A DNA stretch of 64,000 nucleotides from Fischerella sp. PCC 9605 (GCF_000517105.1 NZ_KI912148.1:124001-188000), one strand, 5' to 3'; numbered from the stretch's first letter, positions 18,421 to 28,474 are shown. Notes: a model not told the origin generated them from the letters alone. Translations and numbers: made by a program.

Positions 18421-20445
18421 CTAATTCGTAATCGTTCCCGTCAGCGGTGAAGAGGCATTGGCGTAGTTTTTGATCGGCATTCTGCCAGCCAGATATGCCA
18501 GACGCCCAGCTACGGCTGCCATGTTCATAGCACGTGCCATCAAAGGTGGGTTTTGTGCTAGGGCGATTGCGCTATTAATCAACAAAGCATCTGCGCCCAT
18601 TTCCATTGCTTGCGCTGCCTCGGATGGCGAACCAATGCCAGCATCTACGACCACAGGAACAGTGGCATTTTCAATGATGATTTGAATGTTGGCGATCGTT
18701 TTTAGCCCCTGGCCGGAACCAATGGGTGAAGCTAAAGGCATTACCGTTGCACAGCCTACTTCTTCCAAATGTTTGGCTAGCATGGGGTCAGCGTTGATAT
18801 AGGGTAAAACAGCAAAGCCTTCTTTCACTAGCTGTTCGGCTGCTTGCAGAGTGCCAATGGGGTCTGGAAGTAAATATTTGGGGTCGGGAATTACTTCTAA
18901 CTTGACGAAATTATTATCTTCCTGTCCTAGGAGTTTCGCCATTTCCCGTCCTAAACGTGCGACGCGAATAGCTTCTTCAGCTGTTTTGCATCCAGCAGTG
19001 TTGGGCAGCATCCAGATTTTTGTCCAGTCCAGCGCCTCAGCTAAACCTTCGTGTCCAGGGGCGTTGGTTTGCACTCGCCGCACTGCAACAGTAACAATTT
19101 GACAACCACTTTCCACCACACTTTGCTGCATTTCTTCAATGTTGCGATATTTGCCAGTTCCCGTCATCAAACGAGAAGTGAAAGTTTTACCAGCAATGAC
19201 GAGTGGTGAATCTGGGATGGAGAGTTGGGAAATAGCAGAGAGAGTGTGTGGAGGGGGAGTAAGAGTAGCCGAGAAATTAGCAGGGTGAGTGAGCATTTGG
19301 TTAGGGGTAGATGACTTGGCCTGGAAGCGCGAGTAATGAAAATGAGAAAGTAGAGAATCAGATTTTTGCTCGCACATTAAATCAGCAATTAATTCAGCTG
19401 TTACGGGCGCGAGCAGAATACCATTACGGTAATGACCGACAGCAAAGGTTAAGTTTTTACAAGGACTAGTTCCTAGTATTGGTAATTCATCGGGCGTAGC
19501 AGGACGAAATCCCCACCATAATTCCTCAATGGGGTAATGCTGGATTTGGGGATATAGGCGAATAGCATGTTGGAGTAGAGTTTGAATGCCTGCGGGTGTG
19601 TTTTGCCCAGTAAAGCCAACATCCTCGCTAGTTGCACCAATAATAATTCGTCGGTCACGCCTCGGTACGATGTAAATATCCTGTCCAAACAAAATCCGTG
19701 CTAAGGGCAATTCTGCAACAAATTCCGGCACGCGCACGCTCAACATCTGCCCTTTGATTGGACGCACGGGTAGAGGAAACAATTGATTTGACCAAGCACC
19801 CGTGGCTAAAACATAGTGTTCGGCATGCAAGATACCAGCATTGGTTTGCACACCTACAACTTGTCCCTGTTGCTGTATAATGCCTTCTGTTGCAATTCCT
19901 TCTTTGAGTTCCACACCCAAAGATTGCACTGCACCCAACAGGGCTTTTGCTAGTGCCTGATTGTCTACTTGAGCGTCTTCAGGATACCACCAACCACCAA
20001 CTACTTCTCCCAATCCTGGCTGATATTGATGAATGGCTTCTCTATCTAACCAGTAGGCAGATGGGGAAGAGTGGGGGAGTGGAGGAGTGAGAGAATAGTT
20101 GTGATAATTCCTCCCCCCCTCTCCCTTTCTCCCTCTCTCCCCCTCTTCTTCAGAGAAGACTGGTGCTAAAATACCGCAGGGCCAGTAACCAGTATTCAAA
20201 CCGGTGAGTTGTTCTAACTTTTGCGTCCAGTCAGCGTAAATAGAACGCGATCGCCAACACAATTCCTGCATAGCCTGGTTGGGGATGTTTTCAGCATCTG
20301 GTGCTAACATCCCAGCAGCAGCATGTGTAGCAGCAGCGTGAAAGTCACGACTCAACACAGTGACTTTTGTGCCGCGCAGTTTGAGTTCGATGGCGATCGC
20401 CAACCCAATAACGCCGCCACCAATAATTAAAACGTCGTTAGTCAT
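18421..20445 (-). CDS. thiO/thiG: Bifunctional glycine oxidase ThiO / thiazole synthase ThiG
   Basis: 674 residues. Residues 1-360 are a FAD-dependent glycine oxidase ([13 protein letters not shown] dinucleotide motif, [12 protein letters not shown] near the end). Residues 415-674 are ThiG, with the Schiff-base lysine in FVKLEVI and the phosphate-binding motifs [11 protein letters not shown] and [10 protein letters not shown]. ThiO makes the glycine imine that ThiG uses with deoxyxylulose phosphate and ThiS thiocarboxylate to build the thiazole of thiamine. The fusion is known in cyanobacteria. Oddly, a short-repeat insertion (about 20060-20150) is translated between GILAPVF and AYWLDRE. I see no TPP riboswitch upstream. 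Confidence 0.95.
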   Translation of the reverse strand: MTNDVLIIGGGVIGLAIAIELKLRGTKVTVLSRDFHAAATHAAAGMLAPDAENIPNQAMQELCWRSRSIYADWTQKLEQLTGLNTGYWPCGILAPVFSEEEGERGRKGEGGRNYHNYSLTPPLPHSSPSAYWLDREAIHQYQPGLGEVVGGWWYPEDAQVDNQALAKALLGAVQSLGVELKEGIATEGIIQQQGQVVGVQTNAGILHAEHYVLATGAWSNQLFPLPVRPIKGQMLSVRVPEFVAELPLARILFGQDIYIVPRRDRRIIIGATSEDVGFTGQNTPAGIQTLLQHAIRLYPQIQHYPIEELWWGFRPATPDELPILGTSPCKNLTFAVGHYRNGILLAPVTAELIADLMCEQKSDSLLSHFHYSRFQAKSSTPNQMLTHPANFSATLTPPPHTLSAISQLSIPDSPLVIAGKTFTSRLMTGTGKYRNIEEMQQSVVESGCQIVTVAVRRVQTNAPGHEGLAEALDWTKIWMLPNTAGCKTAEEAIRVARLGREMAKLLGQEDNNFVKLEVIPDPKYLLPDPIGTLQAAEQLVKEGFAVLPYINADPMLAKHLEEVGCATVMPLASPIGSGQGLKTIANIQIIIENATVPVVVDAGIGSPSEAAQAMEMGADALLINSAIALAQNPPLMARAMNMAAVAGRLAYLAGRMPIKNYANASSPLTGTITN

Positions 20446-20675
20446 TAGTCAGTTCGTCAGTTAGTCAACATTCAAGAGCAAAACACCTGCCTGTTAAAAG
20501 TTTCCTTCACCTTGGCAAAGTGTTCCTTCAAAAATTTTGGTCAATAGCCAAGAGTCTATAGTCAATCGTCAAAACCAATGACTCTTGACTACAGACTATT
20601 AACTAAATAACTCCTAACTCACAACTGCTAACTCATAACTGAAACTCATAACTAGTAATCGCTGACTCACAAGCA
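20446..20675. repeat. Repeat-rich intergenic DNA
   Basis: It contains GTCATTA/GTCAGTTA units, AGTCTATAGTCAATCGTC, then TAACTCATAACTG-type heptamers in both senses. No gene or riboswitch is recognised between the small membrane protein and thiO. Confidence 0.65.
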
Positions 20676-21068
20676 CTACCACAAAGCTCGAATTGGTTCG
20701 TCGTCGTTCTGACTTGGATTTGTATCATTTACTTGAGTGTCATCAGTAGTGCTGGTATCTGGGTTACTCTGAGTGGTTGTTGTATCTGTTGTTTCGTCAA
20801 TACTTGTATCAGTTGTTGTGTCATCAGCAGTGTTATTCTGAGCAACGCTACTTTTGTTGCTATCTGTGTTGCTCTCTGCAGGAGTTGTACTAGTCGCTGT
20901 GCTATTGACATTAATGTTAGCAGGAAGAACTCGCGATGTTTTACCTCCTCCGCCGGGAGCCTGAGCGGTATTTTGTCCGCCGCCCATTGGAAAGCTGATA
21001 CCCAGCAATGTACCCAATAAAATCGCCAAGCCTCCAGCCATCAAAATAAGTGGTGTCCATCTACCCAT
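20676..21068 (-). CDS. Membrane-anchored Thr/Asp-rich low-complexity protein
   Basis: 130 residues. One membrane helix at about 6-26 is followed by a long disordered tail made almost only of Thr, Ser, Asp, Asn and Gln, with no cysteine. The tail would lie outside the plasma or thylakoid membrane. It starts 13 bases after the ferredoxin-like gene, so the two are probably one operon. Similar proteins follow this ferredoxin in other cyanobacteria to my memory, but the function is unknown. Confidence 0.65.
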   Translation of the reverse strand: MGRWTPLILMAGGLAILLGTLLGISFPMGGGQNTAQAPGGGGKTSRVLPANINVNSTATSTTPAESNTDSNKSSVAQNNTADDTTTDTSIDETTDTTTTQSNPDTSTTDDTQVNDTNPSQNDDEPIRALW

Positions 21069-21081
21069 TTTTTTCTCCTTT

Positions 21082-21420
21082 TTAACCTTCTGGTGTCCAG
21101 ACTACTTGAGAACCTTCTCCCCAAAATCCATCAAATTTTGTGACTTTTACATCTCCTAAAACCTGAATTTGACAAGCTAAACGTAGGTTTTTTGTCGGAG
21201 AATGAGGAGGTAGGGAGCGCCGCCCTCGATCGCGCCAATTTGCCTTTGAGACATCACCTTCTACTTGAACTGCACAAGTACCACAACTGCCAATTCCCCG
21301 ACAGTTAATTACCTTAGCACCGCCATTGTAGAGGTCAATACCATTTTGCAGCAAAATCTTCCGCAGATTGGTTCCGCACACACACTCAATTGTCTTACCT
21401 TGAGCTTGTACCTTGGGCAT
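21082..21420 (-). CDS. 2Fe-2S ferredoxin-like protein
   Basis: 112 residues. The cluster-binding pattern is CRGIGSCGTC near residues 40-49 plus a later cysteine (RLACQ near 82); the closely spaced CVC near the N-terminus is additional. This is a plant-type beta-grasp fold, but with a longer spacing than photosynthetic ferredoxin, so it is probably a specialised electron carrier. It lacks the acidic surface typical of PetF. It is the first gene of a two-gene unit with the low-complexity membrane protein. Confidence 0.85.
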   Translation of the reverse strand: MPKVQAQGKTIECVCGTNLRKILLQNGIDLYNGGAKVINCRGIGSCGTCAVQVEGDVSKANWRDRGRRSLPPHSPTKNLRLACQIQVLGDVKVTKFDGFWGEGSQVVWTPEG

Positions 21421-21892
21421 CGCAGATTACTAAAGAGGATTTAGGTTGTATTGTAACAATTTATTTCTGATACCGAAAAACTCATAAATACTATTATTGT
21501 AAAAGCCAGGTAAAAGAGAAATTTTGGCTCTCGACTTTGTTGAAAGTCTTCACAAGAAATTCACGAATCACTGAAAATTACTATATAATTAAGGTTTATA
21601 GAGCAACAAAAATTCATTAACAGATTAGGGATTTGTAACAGTTCGATTCAAAAGCCTTGAAAAATCCTTGGAAACGGTAAAATCTGTTGAGGATTTGAGA
21701 GATATCTAAATTTTACAAAATTTATAGAGTTATGAGAGCCTTTTAGCTTTAGTTCTGGAAGGGATGGCTCTTGTTGATACCTATATTTTTATTTACTTGA
21801 GTGCTGGTCTAAAATTCACCAACAATAACTGAAGAAAATCTCAGTGGATCATCACACATTGCCTTGCAAATTGTCTGAACAGTCCCCATCTT
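21421..21892. other. Divergent promoter region
   Basis: An AT-rich stretch lies between the ferredoxin-like gene and cimA. A long-range inverted pair AGAGCC ... GGCTCT (21735-21740 and 21776-21781) could form a leader hairpin for cimA. No small gene is supported. Confidence 0.4.
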
Positions 21893-23509
21893 ATGACCGC
21901 TAATTCCTTACCCCAACTTTGGATCTATGACACCACACTTCGAGATGGAACTCAGCGCGAAGGATTATCGGTGTCTATAGAAGATAAGTTACGCATTGCT
22001 AGGAGACTCGACCAATTGGGTATTCCGTTTATTGAAGGCGGATGGCCAGGGGCAAATCCCAAAGACGTACAATTTTTCTGGCAGTTGCAAGAAGAACCAC
22101 TCAAACAAGCTGAAATAGTTACTTTTTGTTCGACTCGACGCCCTCATACAACTGCGGCTTCTGAGCCGATGTTACAAGCGATTCTCGCTGCTGGCACCCG
22201 TTGGGTAACTATATTTGGCAAGTCTTGGGATTTACATGTCACAGAAGGACTCAAGACCACTTTAGCAGAAAATTTGGCGATGATCCGTGACACCATTGAA
22301 TACCTAAGCGCTCAAGGACGTCGCGTTATTTACGATGCAGAACATTGGTTTGATGGCTACAAACACAATCCAGATTATGCTTTACAGACATTAGAGACGG
22401 CGATCGCTGCTGGTGCTGAATGGCTAGTATTATGTGATACTAATGGTGGTACTTTACCCCATGAAATTACTCAAAATATTACTGATATAGTTAAAGCTAT
22501 TCCTAGCGGAACCCAGTTAGGTATTCACACGCACAACGATTGCGATACAGCAGTTGCCAACGCTCTTGCCGCAGTCGTGGGGGGTGCAAAAATGGTACAA
22601 GGTACAATTAACGGTTACGGCGAACGCTGCGGTAATGCCAATCTTTGTTCGTTAATCCCTAATTTGCAAATAAAGCTTGGTTTTAAATGTATAGAAGACA
22701 GCCAGCTTGAGCAACTCACGGAAACCAGTCGCTTTGTCAGCGAGGTAGTAAATCTTGCTCCTGACGAACACGCGCCATTTGTTGGCAGATCGGCTTTTGC
22801 TCACAAAGGCGGCATCCATGTATCGGCGGTGGAACGCAATCCCCTGACTTACGAACACATTCAACCAGAAAAAATCGGAAACCGTCGCCGGATTGTCATT
22901 TCCGAACAGTCTGGAGTCAGTAATGTTTTAGCAAAAGCCCGCTCATTTGGTATTGAATTAAACAAGCATGACTCTACAACGCGGCAAATTCTCGAAAGGC
23001 TTAAAGATTTGGAGAGTGAAGGATATCAATTTGAAGCAGCAGAAGCAAGTTTTGAATTGTTAATGCGCCAAGCATTGGGAAGTCGCCAAAAGTTTTTTGA
23101 AATTAAAGGTTTTCAAGTCCACTGCGACTTGGTACAGGGAGAAAAAACTACTAGCGCCCTTGCCACAGTGAAAGTAGTTGTGAATGGTAACGATATTTTG
23201 GAAGCAGCAGAAGGAAACGGGCCGGTTGCAGCTTTGGATGCGGCGTTACGCAAAGCCTTAGTGAATTTTTATCCCCACATTGCTGCTTTTGAACTGACAG
23301 ACTACAAAGTACGGATTCTCAACGGACATACAGGTACAGCAGCCAAAACCCGCGTAATGGTAGAGTCAGGAAGTGGCCACCAGCGCTGGACAACCGTTGG
23401 GGTTTCTACAAATATTTTGGAGGCTTCTTATCAAGCGGTAGTAGAGGGATTGGAATATGGTTTGTTGCTGCACTCACAAGCTGAAGCAGCTGTGAGGACT
23501 TCGAGTTGA
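21893..23509 (+). CDS. cimA: (R)-Citramalate synthase
   Basis: 538 residues. It has the DRE-TIM signature near the start (DTTLRDGTQREG) and the metal-binding GIHTHNDCDTAVANALAA segment near 217, and ends with a LeuA-type allosteric domain at about 400-520. The length and the N-terminal motif fit CimA better than LeuA or homocitrate synthase. It condenses pyruvate with acetyl-CoA to citramalate, which bypasses threonine in isoleucine synthesis, and such enzymes are feedback-inhibited by isoleucine. No other branched-chain genes are adjacent. Confidence 0.88.
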   Translation: MTANSLPQLWIYDTTLRDGTQREGLSVSIEDKLRIARRLDQLGIPFIEGGWPGANPKDVQFFWQLQEEPLKQAEIVTFCSTRRPHTTAASEPMLQAILAAGTRWVTIFGKSWDLHVTEGLKTTLAENLAMIRDTIEYLSAQGRRVIYDAEHWFDGYKHNPDYALQTLETAIAAGAEWLVLCDTNGGTLPHEITQNITDIVKAIPSGTQLGIHTHNDCDTAVANALAAVVGGAKMVQGTINGYGERCGNANLCSLIPNLQIKLGFKCIEDSQLEQLTETSRFVSEVVNLAPDEHAPFVGRSAFAHKGGIHVSAVERNPLTYEHIQPEKIGNRRRIVISEQSGVSNVLAKARSFGIELNKHDSTTRQILERLKDLESEGYQFEAAEASFELLMRQALGSRQKFFEIKGFQVHCDLVQGEKTTSALATVKVVVNGNDILEAAEGNGPVAALDAALRKALVNFYPHIAAFELTDYKVRILNGHTGTAAKTRVMVESGSGHQRWTTVGVSTNILEASYQAVVEGLEYGLLLHSQAEAAVRTSS

Positions 23510-23577
23510 AGAGGACAAAGAAGAATTTCTCCCTTGTTTCCCCCTATCAAGGTGTGAGTCTTGGAAATGGATTTTTC

Positions 23578-23643
23578 TTGGTGTCTTTGTGTCTTTGTGG
23601 TGAAAAAAGAATTCTTGAAACACCAAGACACTAAGACACAAAG
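23578..23643. repeat. Interspersed inverted repeat, copy 2
   Basis: This is the same element as at 10763-10826, in the opposite orientation. Its right 30 bases are the exact reverse complement of the first 30 bases of copy 1; the other arm has diverged. Confidence 0.75.
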
Positions 23644-23920
23644 AGGAAACCTGATCTTACCGCACCAAGAATTGATGAATACTGAATCAATGCTCTAGGC
23701 ATTGGTTCCTGTAGGCTTATGCAAGGAGTGGTGCGTAAGTCCTAAGACAGTTTAGAATCCTTGAGTCTGATGATGTAAACTTTTGAAAATCTTGAAGCGC
23801 AATCTTGAATTCGTCTACATCAAAATCTCGATAATTTCAGTAACTTGAGTATTGATCGTTCTAGTGCCAGAACTCTAGCTTAAACTTTCTCATTTCTGCG
23901 CTGTTTACGCTATTAACCCG

Positions 23921-23983
23921 CAAATTGCCAATCTTAGACCACACATTGATACTCTCACACCACACAAGATGATTGGCAATTTG
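23921..23983. repeat. Inverted repeat with 13-bp arms
   Basis: CAAATTGCCAATC at 23921-23933 is complementary to GATTGGCAATTTG at 23971-23983, with a 37-base spacer. It lies past the 3' end of the small minus-strand gene. Confidence 0.65.
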
Positions 23984-24042
23984 TTAGCTGCTTGTTAGTT
24001 GACCACTAACTACTAACCACTAACAATAAACCACTCAACAGT

Positions 24043-24276
24043 CTAAGAAAATTTTTCCCAAGCTTGGGCAACCACTTGGCTAAGCCAGCGTCGCTGCTGT
24101 TTATCTAGTAGGGTATCTTCAGCTAGCAATTGAGCGGTTAATTCTTCTAAGGATTGACCTTGAGCGCGGACAATTTTTATGACACCTGCGATCGCAGCAG
24201 CAACTAGTTCTTCATCAACTGGCTTTTGCCGCAAGGCTACGATTTCTTGAGGGTTGTCTGGAATGGGATAATTCAT
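24043..24276 (-). CDS. Conserved small cyanobacterial protein, 77 residues
   Basis: It is soluble and helical, with a repeated pattern of Ala, Leu and Glu (ELVAAAIAGVIKIVRAQGQS) and a C-terminal WLSQVVAQAWEKF. It looks like a compact helical bundle. No catalytic or metal-binding motif is seen. The normal composition and the clean ATG support a real gene. Its function is unknown. Confidence 0.65.
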   Translation of the reverse strand: MNYPIPDNPQEIVALRQKPVDEELVAAAIAGVIKIVRAQGQSLEELTAQLLAEDTLLDKQQRRWLSQVVAQAWEKFS

Positions 24277-24433
24277 GGCGTGAGTTTACCGAAACAAAAA
24301 TGAACAAAAAATTTGACAAACTTTTAAAATTTCTTTATCGAATTTTTAATCAAGCGATAGGGCGGATTTTACTGCAAATAACCCTTATTCTGAATCTGTC
24401 TTAGTGCATATATTTATTGGAGATTGGAAAAAA

Positions 24434-26560
24434 ATGAGAGAGATACTTTACTTAGAAATTCCCACTCCGGATACATCAGCAGTACGCAAATGGTTGCAAG
24501 CTGATTTTGAACCAGTAATCGGTGAAAAAGTGCCAACAAAAGATGGCTTTCGCCTGAGAATGATTGAAAATACACCAAATCAACAAATTATTCCGGAAAA
24601 ATTACCCACTGAACTTTCTGTTTTTGTTTGGTCACTACAGCGCACAACTTATTTGAAAGTGTTTCGCTGGTCAGAGCAACCGTTTCCGCAAGAAGAGCAA
24701 ATTCTCAAAACACTCACTGCTAGCATTAGAAGCCGCTTTCCCCATCAATATCCCGAACCACCAGCAATTGACTTATCCAAGCAATCGATTTTTGAAGCAC
24801 TAGCCCCCTATTATCCCCTCACCGTCAAGTATTTTCAGAAAATGCCCAACGGAGAGTATGACCTCAAGCGGGTGTACTGGTGGGAGCAACGCTGGCGTCA
24901 AGGCGTGCGGAATCCTCAGAAGCCGCGTCAGGTGGTGTTTTCTCACAAGGGAGATGGGGAGATAAGGGAAAATAGTCTCCCCACCACCCCACCACCTCAC
25001 CACCCTACCTACGACTTAATCTATGTGGGCGGTGCACTTGGTGTCATTCATGCAGCTGTGATGGCAAAGCTGGGCTATAAAGTGCTGCTTGTGGAACGAT
25101 TGCCTTTTGGACGCATGAACCGAGAATGGAATATTTCCCGCGATGAAATTCAATGCTTAATTAACCTTGGTTTGCTGACACCCGCAGAGGTAGAATCAAT
25201 TATTGCACGCGAGTACAAAGACGGATTTAATAAATTTTTTGATGCTTATATTCCACAAAAGCTAAGAGCGCCTATTTTGCATACTCCAACAGTGCTAAAT
25301 TTGGGGTTGGATTCTGAAAAATTGCTGCAACTATGCGGGCAAAAGCTACGAGCAGCAGGTGGTGAAATCTGGGATGAAACTGAGTTTATCAGAGCAGATA
25401 TTTATACATCAGAAGTTGTCGTTACAGTTAAAGACTTAAGCAATCAAACTGACAAGCAAGCGAGTGGACGATTGCTGGTGGATGCGATGGGAACGGCCTC
25501 ACCAATCGCATGGCAATTGAATGGTGGTCGTGCTTTTGACAGTGTCTGTCCGACAGTAGGAGCGGTGATTGAGCGTGGATTTGAGCCGGGAGTGTGGGAT
25601 GCTCAGTATGGGGATGTTCTCAACAGTCACGGCGATATTTCTCGGGGACGGCAGTTAATTTGGGAATTGTTTCCTGGTGCGGATGAAGAACTGACAATTT
25701 ATTTGTTTCATTACCACGAAGTTAATCCCCACAACCCTGGTTCATTGTTGGAAATGTACGAGGACTTTTTCACGATTTTGCCAGAGTATCGGCGCTGCGA
25801 CATGGACAAGCTAGTCTGGAAAAAGCCGACATTTGGATATATACCTGGACATTTTAGCGTCGGAAGTAGCGATCGCACAGTAGCATTTGATCGATTAATT
25901 GCCATTGGTGATGCTGCATCACTCCAGTCTCCTCTGGTTTTCACGGGATTTGGTTCCCTAGTTCGCAACTTGGAACGCCTTACCACTCTTTTAGATATTG
26001 CTCTCAAACATGACTTGCTAACTTTGCGCCACTTAAACCGAATTCGTGCCTTCCAAAATAATATTGCCGTGACTTGGATGTTTTCCAAAGGCATGATGGT
26101 TCCCACTGGTAAATTTCTACCACCAGAACGCATCAACACTATGTTGAATAACTTCTTCGGGTTGTTGGTAGACGAACCCCCACAAGTAGCAGATGACTTT
26201 ATTAAAGATAGATTCGATTTGGCAACTTTTAATCGGTTAGCACTGAAAGCAGCCAAGAAAAATCCAGCATTACTACTATGGATTTGGGAACTCGCTGGTG
26301 GTAAGGATTTGCTGCGTTGGTTAGGTAACTATTTTGACTTTATCCGCCATAGTACAGTCAGTGCTTTACTGAGTGGATGGTTGCCAAAATTTCTCCATCG
26401 GAATGGTCAGTGGTTGGAAAACCGCTATCCGGCATTGTACTTGCAGTTATTAGCAATTAACTACGCCTTGACCACAGGCAAAGGACGCTCAGAAATAAAA
26501 AAAGTCCACACTCAAGAGTCAAAAGTCCATAGTCAAAAGTCCATAGTCAAAAGTCCATAG
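24434..26560 (+). CDS. cruP: CruP-type flavoprotein of the lycopene cyclase family
   Basis: About 708 residues. I chose the ATG at 24434 over a GTG ten codons earlier. After a 190-residue N-terminal domain comes a FAD-binding Rossmann motif (YDLIYVGGALGVIHAA), then LLVERLPFGRMNREWNISRDE, which is typical of CruP, the cyanobacterial and plant paralogue of the CruA lycopene cyclase. CruP itself is linked to oxidative-stress control of carotenoid oxidation and not to cyclisation. Two oddities stand out: a short-repeat-derived stretch at about 24945-25008 just before the FAD domain, and a C-terminal tail of about 20 residues coded by AAAGTCC-type repeats. Confidence 0.78.
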   Translation: MREILYLEIPTPDTSAVRKWLQADFEPVIGEKVPTKDGFRLRMIENTPNQQIIPEKLPTELSVFVWSLQRTTYLKVFRWSEQPFPQEEQILKTLTASIRSRFPHQYPEPPAIDLSKQSIFEALAPYYPLTVKYFQKMPNGEYDLKRVYWWEQRWRQGVRNPQKPRQVVFSHKGDGEIRENSLPTTPPPHHPTYDLIYVGGALGVIHAAVMAKLGYKVLLVERLPFGRMNREWNISRDEIQCLINLGLLTPAEVESIIAREYKDGFNKFFDAYIPQKLRAPILHTPTVLNLGLDSEKLLQLCGQKLRAAGGEIWDETEFIRADIYTSEVVVTVKDLSNQTDKQASGRLLVDAMGTASPIAWQLNGGRAFDSVCPTVGAVIERGFEPGVWDAQYGDVLNSHGDISRGRQLIWELFPGADEELTIYLFHYHEVNPHNPGSLLEMYEDFFTILPEYRRCDMDKLVWKKPTFGYIPGHFSVGSSDRTVAFDRLIAIGDAASLQSPLVFTGFGSLVRNLERLTTLLDIALKHDLLTLRHLNRIRAFQNNIAVTWMFSKGMMVPTGKFLPPERINTMLNNFFGLLVDEPPQVADDFIKDRFDLATFNRLALKAAKKNPALLLWIWELAGGKDLLRWLGNYFDFIRHSTVSALLSGWLPKFLHRNGQWLENRYPALYLQLLAINYALTTGKGRSEIKKVHTQESKVHSQKSIVKSP

Positions 26561-26625
26561 TCAAAAGTTGCTTTTACTAATGACTAATGACCAATGACTA
26601 TTGACCATTGACTATTGACTATTTG
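26499..26625. repeat. Short tandem repeats overlapping the cruP 3' end
   Basis: AAAGTCCATAGTC units code for the cruP tail and then continue as GACTAATGACCA units towards the convergent gene. The two halves are partly complementary. Confidence 0.75.
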
Positions 26626-28222
26626 GGCGAAAATTCGGCAGTTCTACAGATGCCAAAGTTTTTCGCCTTTTGGGTGGACGTTCAGGATAGAGCAGTGGTG
26701 AAGGAGAGTTGGGTTTGGTAATGTTGTCATTTGATGAATTCTGAGGCGAAGCAGTCCCTGGTAATTGCTGGGGTGACAATGGTGAGGCTTCTAACCAGTA
26801 ATCCCCATCTTCCTTAGAATCTGTGTCACGGCTGGGTAAAATGGCAGTTACTGGTTTCTCCTCATCGTTTTCAAGGGAGGTTGCAACAGTTTCCAAGACA
26901 GGCGCAACATTTTCATCGTCATCCTCTACATCTTCCAAGGAGGTTGCGACAGTTTCTAAGACAGGCATAACAGTTTCATCGTCATCTTCTACATCCTCTA
27001 CATCCTCCACATCTTCTGTATCTTTTTCAGCAGGAGGTGGTGATGCAGATCTAGCTTGAGCAGCAAAAAACAATTGAATCAAGCCATCTACTTGTTCATC
27101 CAAGCTAGACGACTCTGAAAATGAAACTTTTTGTGATGTAATTGAGTCATCAATTTCTGACTTAGCAGGTGGTTGCTTTAAATTTGGTGTACTTTCTTGG
27201 GCTGAGAGATTAGCAGGAGATGATTGAGTTGGGGTGGGGTATTCTTGTCTAAAAATATTTGCATTATTCTCAAAGGATTCTTGTTCTACACACCAAGGTC
27301 GAATTGGTTGTGGATTAGGAAACACAGAACTTGTTCGGTTGGAATTTCTCAGTAGTCTGCTACCTGTGTCATTTGAATTAGCAGTATTATCTAGGGAATC
27401 ATAGCTGGGTACTGGTGTTTCCAGACACTTTTCCAAAGCTGCTTTAAATTGCAAAGTCTGACGTTGTTGCCGCATTAGCCGAGTACGTAATTCTCGACAG
27501 GCATTTTCTGATTGCAATAGCTGATGGGACTGTTCGTTGTACTTGGTTTGAATTAAAGCACATTCCCGCTCTAACAAGGCAAGACGCTGTTGGTTAATTT
27601 CTAGCTGTGATTTATAGTTTTCAATAACAGTTTCCTGAGTTTGAACTGTAGAGAGTGCTGTTTCCAACTGCTGGAATAGTGATTTGATTTGCTCTTGAGC
27701 GGCAGTAAGTTCCTGAGCTTGTTGGTTGAGCATTGCTTCTGCGACAGTAGAGCGCTTTTTCTGCCACTGCAAAGCTCCTTCTGACTCACAGAGGGCAGCT
27801 CTTAACTCTTCTACTTGTTCATATAAATTATTGTTGGCAGAACGTAATTCTTCATTTAATGTCAGTAGTTTTTTAAATTCAGAGTCAATCAGTGCTTCTT
27901 TTTCGCTCTCAGGCTCGGCAACCCAATCTAATCCAGGTTTTGACTCATCTAGTTGCTGTTCATTTAACTCTAGTAAGCTTTCAGAGTTACTTGCTATCTC
28001 TGTTTCTCGATTAGTTTCGACCACTGAGTCTTGGTAAGATACATCCTCCTGACACTGCTTATCTGCTGCTGGTGCCAACAACGGTAATTGAGAAATTGCT
28101 CTGTTTTGCATAGGCACAACAGAATAAAAGGGACAACTTGTCTGTTGTGGTTGTGGCACATCAGCAGAATTTAGGGTTTCAATAAAAGACCCGATATTTG
28201 GGGTGTCTGCTTCATTCATCAC
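26612..28222 (-). CDS. Coiled-coil protein with acidic tandem repeat, unknown function
   Basis: 536 residues. A coiled coil of heptads rich in Gln, Glu and Leu spans about 118-270, followed by a conserved-looking patch (CLETPVPSYDS). A disordered acidic region at about 380-470 holds a 21-residue duplication (PVLETVATSLE seen twice with runs of EDVED), and the C-terminal stretch is proline-rich and basic. There is no signal peptide. This layout suggests a scaffold or cell-structure protein; I do not recognise the family. Confidence 0.7.
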   Translation of the reverse strand: MMNEADTPNIGSFIETLNSADVPQPQQTSCPFYSVVPMQNRAISQLPLLAPAADKQCQEDVSYQDSVVETNRETEIASNSESLLELNEQQLDESKPGLDWVAEPESEKEALIDSEFKKLLTLNEELRSANNNLYEQVEELRAALCESEGALQWQKKRSTVAEAMLNQQAQELTAAQEQIKSLFQQLETALSTVQTQETVIENYKSQLEINQQRLALLERECALIQTKYNEQSHQLLQSENACRELRTRLMRQQRQTLQFKAALEKCLETPVPSYDSLDNTANSNDTGSRLLRNSNRTSSVFPNPQPIRPWCVEQESFENNANIFRQEYPTPTQSSPANLSAQESTPNLKQPPAKSEIDDSITSQKVSFSESSSLDEQVDGLIQLFFAAQARSASPPPAEKDTEDVEDVEDVEDDDETVMPVLETVATSLEDVEDDDENVAPVLETVATSLENDEEKPVTAILPSRDTDSKEDGDYWLEASPLSPQQLPGTASPQNSSNDNITKPNSPSPLLYPERPPKRRKTLASVELPNFRPNSQ

Positions 28223-28374
28223 TTTTCACCCACCAGCTTAAACTTATTGATTGGAAACTGCGTTAGCATTACGTATCAATGCTGTCTTATCAAAATCTAC
28301 TCTATAAGGCAAGTTTGTAACTTCCCCAACAAGAGTCATTGATGATTAATTAGTTATAACTTTTCACTACTAAA

Positions 28375-28474
28375 AAGTGGGAGAGTGGGGGAGTGAAAGA
28401 GTGGGGCAGTGGGGGATTGGGGGAGTTGTTTTAACATTTCCCCCCTCTCCCACTCCTATTTCTCCCACTCCTAG
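28375..28474. repeat. Short tandem repeats (GGGAGAGT / CTCCCAC)
   Basis: G-rich units (GTGGGGGAGTG) are followed by C-rich complementary units (CTCCCACTCC), which could pair as a hairpin. They lie immediately after the stop of the minus-strand gene at 28475. Confidence 0.7.

Larger units (their letters stand above)
23510..24042. other. Non-coding region with two inverted repeats
   Basis: It contains copy 2 of the CTTTGTGTCTTAG repeat, a 13-bp inverted pair at 23921-23983, and a short run of CTAACTACTAACCAC heptamers at 24003-24024. No gene is supported. Confidence 0.6.

Noticed and set aside
20446-20675. TPP riboswitch upstream of thiO-thiG
   Set aside because: The conserved CTGAGA and ACCTGAT-type motifs are missing; the region is short repeats.
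21637-21652. GTTCGATTC as a tRNA T-loop
   Set aside because: No acceptor stem, anticodon arm or D-arm can be folded around it.
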